53,668 nt of DNA from Lentilactobacillus parabuchneri DSM 5707 = NBRC 107865 (lineage in GTDB: Bacteria > Bacillota > Bacilli > Lactobacillales > Lactobacillaceae). The position numbers and the translations under genes are program-made. Shown one piece after another: positions 43,939 to 50,418 of the stretch (position 1 is its first letter; each line of letters starts with the position of its first letter). The notes beneath the pieces are model-generated. The model was not told the DNA's origin. It saw only the letters and a program-made list of their open reading frames with translations, and did not search any database. The stretch spans positions 1 through 53,668 of the forward strand of contig NZ_AZGK01000012.1 of NCBI RefSeq assembly GCF_001435315.1, given 5' to 3'.

Positions 43939-45056
43939 TCAAACTCGCTCGGGGTATTTTTGACTGCAGCGATCATTATTTTAGCCCCGTCAATCATAGA
44001 TGACTTCTCAAAAGTCATGTTTGGAATATGCAACCCTGGATTCAAATTACATCCTAATCCAAGCATCGTCGATTCTTTGGCCAGCCCATCATATGCATAA
44101 AAGTGAAAGTCATCTCCCCCTTGATTGGGCTTTGGTTCAACAACACCTTCTGCTCCCAAAATATCTATAATAGACTGTTCCATAACTGTATTTGCTTTCA
44201 CGCTTGGAATGGCTGCTGGTGAAAGATCGTTTCCATCAATACTTATTTTTATATCCCCCTCTTGAGCACTATCGATTGCATCAAAGATTTCTTTTTCCAA
44301 GATATCCATCAATTCATTTGTCTGGGTACGAAAATCAATGGCAAACGTCCCGTAGTCAGGGACAATATTAGATGATTCACCAGCATGCACCATTGTTGTC
44401 GTCACAGAATATGGCAGATTGGTATTCAACTTTATCCTGCGAAGTTTTTCATTTAAATTAGTAAATGCATCAATCACATTGGCACCAAGTTGCGGAGTCC
44501 CAGCATGGGCAGCTTTTCCACGGATAGTTAACCATAAAGTTCGTGTTGCAGCCGCTGGTAGCATTGGCATCGCTTGTTTTGCTCTAACTTCGCTCTCGGG
44601 GGTGACATGCAGACCATATAGAACATCTAGATGTGGCAATTTACCGCTTTTAATAACCTTCTCTGCACCTGTAACAGTTTCCTCAGCAGGCTGGAATATT
44701 ACTTTCAAAGTTCCTTTTAGTTTATCTGGATTGTTCACGAAGTACTGAACTAGTGCCAAGACAATTGACATGTGAGCGTCATGCCCGCATGAGTGAAATA
44801 CACTAGTTTTCCCTTTATAGGTTTGTTTTAAAGCATCTATATCGCTCCGAACACCGATAACTGGTGATCCGCTTCCTAAAGTAACAATCATTCCGGTCAT
44901 ATTTTCAAATAATTCAAAAGAGGCACCCATTTCGGATAACCGTTTTGCAAGATACTTTGTCGTTTCAACCTCTTGAAATGCAGTTTCACCGTGTTCGTGT
45001 AAATAATTCCAGTCTTTATAGATATCTGATGAATTAACAATTATATTTGGTTTCAT
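43935..45056 (-). CDS. M20 family amidohydrolase/peptidase
   Basis: A 373-residue metal-dependent amidohydrolase of the M20D (HipO/AmaA) type, which cleaves N-acyl amino acids or small peptides. Metal and catalytic motifs: GVRSDIDALK, CGHDAHM (about 94-100), FQPAEET with the catalytic Glu, and GGDDFHFY near the end. The dimerisation domain starts about residue 175 (GKAAHAGTPQLGANVI). The start is the ATG at 45056 with aaagggg; an in-frame GTG at 45074 overlaps the upstream stop. It is the second gene of an operon behind a His T-box, so release of histidine from peptides or acyl-histidine is a fair hypothesis. Confidence 0.85.
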   Translation of the reverse strand: MKPNIIVNSSDIYKDWNYLHEHGETAFQEVETTKYLAKRLSEMGASFELFENMTGMIVTLGSGSPVIGVRSDIDALKQTYKGKTSVFHSCGHDAHMSIVLALVQYFVNNPDKLKGTLKVIFQPAEETVTGAEKVIKSGKLPHLDVLYGLHVTPESEVRAKQAMPMLPAAATRTLWLTIRGKAAHAGTPQLGANVIDAFTNLNEKLRRIKLNTNLPYSVTTTMVHAGESSNIVPDYGTFAIDFRTQTNELMDILEKEIFDAIDSAQEGDIKISIDGNDLSPAAIPSVKANTVMEQSIIDILGAEGVVEPKPNQGGDDFHFYAYDGLAKESTMLGLGCNLNPGLHIPNMTFEKSSMIDGAKIMIAAVKNTPSEFD

Positions 45057-45070
45057 TAGTTGTACCCCTT

Positions 45071-46705
45071 TCACTTGTTGGTCATGTAAGCATTCTTTAG
45101 TGTGATTCCTTGGGCGGCAGCGTAAGCCACTCCCTTCAATTTTGGATTGTTTAGTCTAACAGTTTGTCCTTGATTAATGTCAATTACAGCCTGGTCTTTG
45201 GAGGCAATTTCTTCTGCTTTAAGGAAGTCGTTATATCGCTTCTGCGGATTCATTGAGTCTTTCCCGTTAGCTTGAGCATAGTAATAATCAAATCTTGAAT
45301 TACTATAATTCCCTGCATTGTTTGCATTTCCGGTGTCTAATAGCTGGAAAAATTCTGAAAGATCAGGGAAAGAAGCGATCCAGTTTGAAAATCCCAGATC
45401 ATACCCTTTCTTACTTTGCATTGTAGTGATAGCCTGAACTTTCGGTTGAACATTGATGTTAATAGACAACCCTTTTAAATATTTCTGAGCAGAAGATTGC
45501 ACGTATTCTGCGGTGTTCCTGAACGAGTCAACATCATAACAAACCAATTTTAATGAAAGTTTCTTGGCTTTTAACTGGGACATTCCTTTTTTCCAGTATT
45601 TTTGTGCTAGTTTGGGATTAAATTCTGTACTTTGTTTTACAGTATTTTCTTCTGCAAAGTCTTTTCCATTAGATGGATTTTTTGCAATATCAGATGGGGC
45701 GATGCCGGTTGGTACCTTGGCACCGTTTTTTAGAACATTATTAACAAGGGATTTGCGGTTGATTGTCAATGAAATTGCCTTTCGAATGTTAATGTTACGC
45801 AATGCTTTATTTCGAAAATTATAAGCAATATAATCGATTTCACCACTCGGGTAACTTAAATATCCTTTGTTATTCTTTTCTTGCGATGCTTGTTGTCCTG
45901 CTAACGTAATATTATCAAGTTTCCCAGATGTGTAGAGCGACAAAGCAGTTTGTGGATTTTTGGTAACTACAAATTTAACCTTATTTAACTTCACTTTATT
46001 CTTGTCCCAGTAGTTTGGATTCTTTTTAAGCGTCCAGGTTTCTGTAGATGGTGACCATCCTTGTACTACAAACGGGCCGTCGTAAACCATTCGAGTTGAA
46101 GAGGTTCCGTAAGCTTTTCCATACTTTTCCACTGTTTTTTTGTTCTGCGGTAAAAAGGGAACACCTGCGCATAAATATTTAAAGTATGGTGTTGCCCTGC
46201 TCAAATTGACCTGTAAAGTAGTTTTGTTGATGGCCTTGATCCCTAACTTTGAAGGTGACATCTTGCCCTTCTCAATTTGAGATGCGTTTTTGATTACTAA
46301 ATACATGTAAGCAACTGGAGACTTCGTACTTGGTGCAACAGTCCTTCTCCATGCATAGACAAAATCCTGAGCAGTTAGCGGATCTCCATTACTCCATTTC
46401 AAGCCTGGCCGTAACTTAAAAGTGTATGTTTTCCCATTGTTAGATGGATTAACAATATCTTTGGCTATTCCGGGTTCAACCTCCGTGCTGCTTTTCATTC
46501 GATACAATCCTTCTTGGGAATTATTAACTGTTTCCAATGCGCCAACATCTGTAATTAGTGACGGGTCCAGTGCAGAAATATCTGCTTGTTCCATTACCCG
46601 CGCTTCTTTACTGTCGCTACTCGATTTATTACCATTGCCTGAACACCCTGTTAACACCAAGCTGACTAATAAAATTGGTAACGACATCCATAATTTTTTT
46701 TTCAT
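45071..46705 (-). CDS. Oligopeptide-binding lipoprotein (OppA-like) under a His T-box
   Basis: A 544-residue SBP family 5 lipoprotein. The signal peptide ends in lipobox LTGC (about residue 21). Family blocks: TVNNSQEGLYRM, WSNGDPLTAQDFVYAWRRTV and the C-terminal QTVRLNNPKLKGVAYA. The start is the ATG at 46705, 9 bases after agggg. No oppBCDF follows; instead an M20 amidohydrolase is coupled to it. It presumably binds oligopeptides for a permease encoded elsewhere. The His T-box suggests a preference for, or a need linked to, histidine-containing peptides. Confidence 0.85.
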   Translation of the reverse strand: MKKKLWMSLPILLVSLVLTGCSGNGNKSSSDSKEARVMEQADISALDPSLITDVGALETVNNSQEGLYRMKSSTEVEPGIAKDIVNPSNNGKTYTFKLRPGLKWSNGDPLTAQDFVYAWRRTVAPSTKSPVAYMYLVIKNASQIEKGKMSPSKLGIKAINKTTLQVNLSRATPYFKYLCAGVPFLPQNKKTVEKYGKAYGTSSTRMVYDGPFVVQGWSPSTETWTLKKNPNYWDKNKVKLNKVKFVVTKNPQTALSLYTSGKLDNITLAGQQASQEKNNKGYLSYPSGEIDYIAYNFRNKALRNINIRKAISLTINRKSLVNNVLKNGAKVPTGIAPSDIAKNPSNGKDFAEENTVKQSTEFNPKLAQKYWKKGMSQLKAKKLSLKLVCYDVDSFRNTAEYVQSSAQKYLKGLSININVQPKVQAITTMQSKKGYDLGFSNWIASFPDLSEFFQLLDTGNANNAGNYSNSRFDYYYAQANGKDSMNPQKRYNDFLKAEEIASKDQAVIDINQGQTVRLNNPKLKGVAYAAAQGITLKNAYMTNK

Positions 46706-46746
46706 ATTCAACACCCCTATTTTTTGAACACTCATATTTTAAAAAG

Positions 46747-47010
46747 CAAAAAACCTCCCAAAGCAATATGCTTTGAGAGGGCGAATTAATCACTGTTCCA
46801 CCTCTGATTTACAGCAATCTCACGATTACTGCCTCAGTAAGTTAAATAACTTTATCATAATAACGGTATGAGAACCGTGCAAATCTAATTAATGGCAAAA
46901 CCATTGTTCAACCTGCCTGCGATCAGCTGTGTTTCGTTTCTCTGTTCATCCTTTCAGCTTAAAGATGATCTCTGTTTATTAGAAACTACTTAGACTAATC
47001 CTTGCTTTTT
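46747..47010 (-). promoter_or_regulatory. T-box leader of the OppA/M20 operon, His specifier (CAC)
   Basis: The T-box AGGTGGAACA (46793-46802, minus) is followed by a terminator CCTCTCAAAGCA/TGCTTTGGGAGG (46753-46764 with 46768-46779) and T6. Stem I: GAUUAGU/GCUGAUC below and GUUUCU/AGAAAC above enclose a loop with 5' AGUA and 3' GAAACACA. In the same register as the hisS leader the specifier is CAC (His) at 46929-46931; AAC or ACA would need a shifted register. Confidence 0.82.
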
Positions 47011-47021
47011 AATGTAAGTTT

Positions 47022-47050
47022 AATCTAATCTATGTTTGCTCGTTTGTCAA
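47022..47050 (-). promoter_or_regulatory. Promoter of the OppA/M20 operon
   Basis: Minus strand: consensus TTGACA (47045-47050), 17 bases, TAGATT (47022-47027), directly ahead of the T-box leader. Confidence 0.75.
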
Positions 47051-47110
47051 GTGTTAGTTAAAGAAATTTGAATCAACCTATTCCGTCCAACTATTATGCC
47101 TAGGTCGATC

Positions 47111-47362
47111 TTAGTAAAGAACAAAATATAGGCCCTCATGTTTCCCAGCAAAAACAATATTTTTAAAAACTTGTGATGTAGTACTTGCAGCAAGGATGGC
47201 TATTGCCCCTTTTACTTGCATTTCACCACCCTTGAACACCGTCAGATCATATGAATCTGCAACACGTTTTAAATCTTTTTCAAAATTTCCTGTACTTCCA
47301 ATCATTGGAAAACGATCCGCTAAATCTTGAATTCCAATTTCATCAAACCGTATTTGAAGCAT
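47111..47362 (-). CDS. Small protein, 83 residues, unknown
   Basis: It starts MLQIRFDEIGIQDLADRFP and ends KHEGLYFVLY. It is soluble, with a helix-strand character and no signal or membrane segment. The ATG at 47362 has a gtggg site 8 bases upstream; a TTG at 47401 would lengthen it. It is the last of three small minus-strand genes (with 47421 and 47762) that look like one operon. I do not recognise the family. Confidence 0.5.
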   Translation of the reverse strand: MLQIRFDEIGIQDLADRFPMIGSTGNFEKDLKRVADSYDLTVFKGGEMQVKGAIAILAASTTSQVFKNIVFAGKHEGLYFVLY

Positions 47363-47420
47363 GCTAATACCCACTTTCCATCCTAGTATGGTGTGTTCCA
47401 ATTACGTCTCAGCCACTTGG

Positions 47421-47741
47421 TCATTGGTGTTCAGACTTTTTATGTTCTCTACGATATAGCATCCAGCAAAAATCAGGGCTTGACAAAATATAAGTCCGTA
47501 TATTTTTGGAAATAGATGGAAAGTTCTCGCCATTGCTTGCTTCAGGATCATGTCTATATGAATTTTCGGCTTGTCTAATACAGTTTCCAAGATACATGTC
47601 TAGCTGCATAACAAAATTTACAAATTCCCCTGGTTCATTACGGCTTGCCTCCAAAATCTGTCCGCTTACTTTTATGTGTCTCCGTGGATACATATCATTT
47701 CCAATTCTCTTAAATAAAATACTTACTGGGTCTGCTGCCAT
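47421..47741 (-). CDS. Small protein, 106 residues, unknown
   Basis: The ATG at 47741 has a good gaggtg site. The N-terminus is MAADPVSILFKRIGNDMYPR; the middle has EPGEFVNFVMQLDMYLGN. The last third may be frameshifted: another frame of the same strand (47402-47590) reads a membrane-like stretch (FPKIYGLIFCQALIFAGCYI), so the real C-terminus is uncertain. No known family. Confidence 0.5.
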   Translation of the reverse strand: MAADPVSILFKRIGNDMYPRRHIKVSGQILEASRNEPGEFVNFVMQLDMYLGNCIRQAENSYRHDPEASNGENFPSISKNIRTYILSSPDFCWMLYRREHKKSEHQ

Positions 47742-47761
47742 TTTAATCACCTCATGTAATA

Positions 47762-48121
47762 TTAATAAAAAATAGCTATACTCGATAGTCCAGTTATAAC
47801 AAACAAAAGACAAGAAATCCACTTATTGAAAGAATACATTGACACTATATCGTCACCCCAATGTTTTCTAAGTATAAACGAGTTAAACATCCATGGGAAA
47901 TAATCTACAGTTAAAGCAAGTACAAGCCCAATGTAAGTTTTCGTGATCGTTATTGATAAAGGACTATAGAACAAGATTGCCACATTAAATGATATTGCAA
48001 AACCAAGATAACAAATAACTGTACTAATACTCATTGGATAACTCAATAGTTTCGTCCAGGTTAAAAATGTTGCCTCTGTTAAAAAGAAAAACACAAATGT
48101 TATTGGCCAAACGATATTCAC
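47762..48121 (-). CDS. Four-helix membrane protein, 119 residues, unknown
   Basis: Four hydrophobic segments: IVWPITFVFFFLTEATFL, ISTVICYLGFAISFNVAILF, TKTYIGLVLALTVDYFPWMF and WISCLLFVITGLSSIAIFY. The start is GTG at 48121 after cggagg. It is the first gene of the small three-gene group. It could be an immunity or sensor-like membrane protein; no family recognised. Confidence 0.6.
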   Translation of the reverse strand: MNIVWPITFVFFFLTEATFLTWTKLLSYPMSISTVICYLGFAISFNVAILFYSPLSITITKTYIGLVLALTVDYFPWMFNSFILRKHWGDDIVSMYSFNKWISCLLFVITGLSSIAIFY

Positions 48122-48286
48122 ATGTATACCTCCGCTTAATCTATTTATTTTAATTATAAACTTGATTATGACTGAATCCTATAACGAAATTAAAATACAT
48201 TTACTGTTATTCCTTAAAATTTTAATTAATAAAATCAGAATTTGGTAACCAACTCACATGTATAACGCTCTAAATATCTGCAGCAC

Positions 48287-48312
48287 AAAAGCACCTAATA
48301 ATATTAGGTGCT
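48287..48312 (-). terminator. Terminator of the kdgT operon
   Basis: AGCACCTAATA (48290-48300) and TATTAGGTGCT (48302-48312). On the minus strand a short T run follows (48287-48290). Confidence 0.6.
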
Positions 48313-48409
48313 TCCCATTGTATAAAATGTTCTCAAATAGTCGTTTGTTTATTTAACTCCAGTGTTTAGCAAAATGGTTTACATCACCATATTACACCCT
48401 TACAAGATG

Positions 48410-49393
48410 TTACTTATCTGAAACGGACTCTTGCTCAGTAATAGGTGTTTTCCCAAGAGCACGTGCCTTGTTCCTTTTTGCCACCCAAGCGGTTAACATT
48501 GGGGTCAAAATTGCAGTTACCACCACTGCTGCAGTGATCTGGGCAGTTGCAGTAGCTTCAATCGCTTTATATGATGCGTCTACAGCGGATAATGCTGCCG
48601 GTGTTGCCATCGCTGCACCAGCCGTACTCGAAATTGCGGCTCCTGCGACACCAGAACCACCAGTTAATTTATCTGTCCAAATAGTAAATGCTCCACCAAC
48701 CAATGTAACAACTACACCAAGCAGAATTCCACTAGCACCACCAATGAATATCTGGCTAAAGTTCATTGAACATCCTAAAGCAAAACCCACGACAACAATG
48801 GATGCATTCATACCATCAGTAAGAATCTTTTTAACAGCCGGGAAGAGATTTGCTAATATCATTCCTACCAGTAATGGAAGAATGGTAGCTAATAATGTGA
48901 CAATGGAGAAGGATGCCAACCCAGATGAAGCAAGGGCAATCATTGTTACGTATGGGCCGACGCTCAGAATAGTGATCCCAACCGCTCCTTCATCAACTTC
49001 ATCTCCAAAATCATGAACAATACCAGCATACATCGCATTGTTTGCACCAGACATTGCTCCAATAATAGCCAGCGCACTTAACCCTAAGAAATTATCATTA
49101 AGCAATTTTCCAACGATTAGACCAAGGATAATTGAAATGGCAACCTTGGTAAGTATAATCGTTCCGCCACGTTTTGCTGCTGCTGGAGTTGATTTGAAAG
49201 AAATCGTACCACCAATAACAAATAAGAAAGCACCAACGAGCGCTCCTGAACCTGTGGCGAGTGGTGTTGTAAAGCCACCGATTTTCAACAGCCCAGGGAA
49301 AAAGCTATTAATCGTCGCTCCAATAAACATGGGAATAATAATGTTACCACCAGGAATCGAGAATCTTTTTTTCTTTTTTATTGTTTCCGTCAT
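48410..49393 (-). CDS. kdgT: 2-keto-3-deoxygluconate permease
   Basis: A 327-residue KdgT family proton symporter of about 10 segments. Typical blocks: IPGGNIIIPMFIGATINSFFP (about 13-33), FVIGGTISFK, GAMSGANNAMYAGIVHDFGD and GCSMNFSQIFIGGASGILLG. It takes up 2-keto-3-deoxygluconate from pectin or uronate breakdown. The start is the ATG at 49393, 6 bases after ggagcg. It follows the SDR gene by 15 bases in one operon. No kdgK or kdgA is seen nearby. Confidence 0.85.
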   Translation of the reverse strand: MTETIKKKKRFSIPGGNIIIPMFIGATINSFFPGLLKIGGFTTPLATGSGALVGAFLFVIGGTISFKSTPAAAKRGGTIILTKVAISIILGLIVGKLLNDNFLGLSALAIIGAMSGANNAMYAGIVHDFGDEVDEGAVGITILSVGPYVTMIALASSGLASFSIVTLLATILPLLVGMILANLFPAVKKILTDGMNASIVVVGFALGCSMNFSQIFIGGASGILLGVVVTLVGGAFTIWTDKLTGGSGVAGAAISSTAGAAMATPAALSAVDASYKAIEATATAQITAAVVVTAILTPMLTAWVAKRNKARALGKTPITEQESVSDK

Positions 49394-49408
49394 AATCATC
49401 GCTCCAAT

Positions 49409-50164
49409 CTAACCGTCCATTACAACACCGCCATCGGCATCGCCAATCTCACCCGTTATAAAGCTTGCTGCATCAGATGCGAAAAATAGGATCATCTGTG
49501 CAATCTCAATAGGTTCTGCTGGCCGTCCCAATGGGATAATGCTAACAACCTTCTTGTTCTTAACCGGATCTTCCGAAAGAGATGTTGTCATTGAAGTATG
49601 TGTAAATGATGGGGCAACAGCGTTTGCGTATATACCGAATTTCCCGCCTTCTTTTGCGATCGCTTTGGTGAACCCGTTCAACCCTGCCTTAGACGAGGCA
49701 TATGCAACGGTACCTAATAATCCTCCGCCAATTTTCCCGGCAACCGAAGATACATTAACGATTCGTCCACCACCATTTTCTTTGAAATGAGCCCAAATTG
49801 CCTTTACGGTATTGAAGGGCCCAGTTAAATTAATTTTAATTGTTCGATCCCATTCCTCTGGAGATAATTCATCAAATTGTTTGGCACTAATAATTCCAGC
49901 AACGTTAATTAGTCCGTCGATCTTATGAAAATCGTCAATAATTTGTGCAAATACCTTGTTTACTTCGTCACGATCGGACTGGTCCATGTGGTAATATTTA
50001 TTACCTTGGCCCATTTCGTTGACAGTCTGATTACCAGCATCATCGTCAATATCTAAAAGAGCAACTCTTCCGCCGCCGTTATGTATACCCTTGACGACTT
50101 CCTTTCCAATCCCCTTTGCTCCGCCTGTTACAATAATTACTTTATCATCAAAATCATAGCGCAT
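49409..50164 (-). CDS. SDR family oxidoreductase (KduD/gluconate 5-dehydrogenase-like)
   Basis: A 251-residue classical SDR: GGAKGIG cofactor motif, LLDIDDD with an acidic residue that favours NAD, NVAG, SSVAG with catalytic Ser, and YASSK with Tyr/Lys. The partner KdgT suggests it interconverts keto-deoxy-sugar acids (KduD-like), but similar sequences act on many alcohols. The start is the ATG at 50164 after aaaggaga. A cre site is in its promoter region. Confidence 0.8.
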   Translation of the reverse strand: MRYDFDDKVIIVTGGAKGIGKEVVKGIHNGGGRVALLDIDDDAGNQTVNEMGQGNKYYHMDQSDRDEVNKVFAQIIDDFHKIDGLINVAGIISAKQFDELSPEEWDRTIKINLTGPFNTVKAIWAHFKENGGGRIVNVSSVAGKIGGGLLGTVAYASSKAGLNGFTKAIAKEGGKFGIYANAVAPSFTHTSMTTSLSEDPVKNKKVVSIIPLGRPAEPIEIAQMILFFASDAASFITGEIGDADGGVVMDG

Positions 50165-50237
50165 AATAACCAATCTCCTTTATATTGATATTAGTAAGTA
50201 TTTATGAAATACTTCACAGAATGAATATATCATACTT

Positions 50238-50251
50238 TGTAAGCGTTTACT
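50238..50251 (-). promoter_or_regulatory. cre site upstream of the SDR-kdgT operon
   Basis: TGTAAGCGTTTACT fully fits the CcpA consensus (TGWAARCGYTWNCW). It lies 74 bases before the SDR start, in the AT-rich promoter region, and indicates carbon catabolite control. Confidence 0.75.
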
Positions 50252-50328
50252 ATATAATTTTAAAATAATATTACATTATTTCTTATTTCCTGTGAGAACT
50301 TCGCATTATGATCAGTCTTTATCATTTG

Positions 50329-50398
50329 AATGATGATAAAATCATCATTTTATGAACTCAAAAAAGATCCCCGGCATTTTTTGTGTCGGGGATCTTTT
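50329..50398. terminator. Tandem hairpins ending the surface-protein gene
   Basis: The main stem AAAAGATCCCCG (50362-50373) with CGGGGATCTTTT (50387-50398) is perfect and bidirectional. A second hairpin AATGATGAT/ATCATCATT (50329-50349) lies next to it. Confidence 0.85.
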
Positions 50399-50418
50399 CA
50401 CATATTAAATCTATTTGT

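Noticed and set aside
48468-49016. Hydrophobic plus-strand frame of 182 codons opposite kdgT
   Set aside because: It is a shadow of the membrane-protein gene on the other strand, with codon bias and start signals favouring kdgT.
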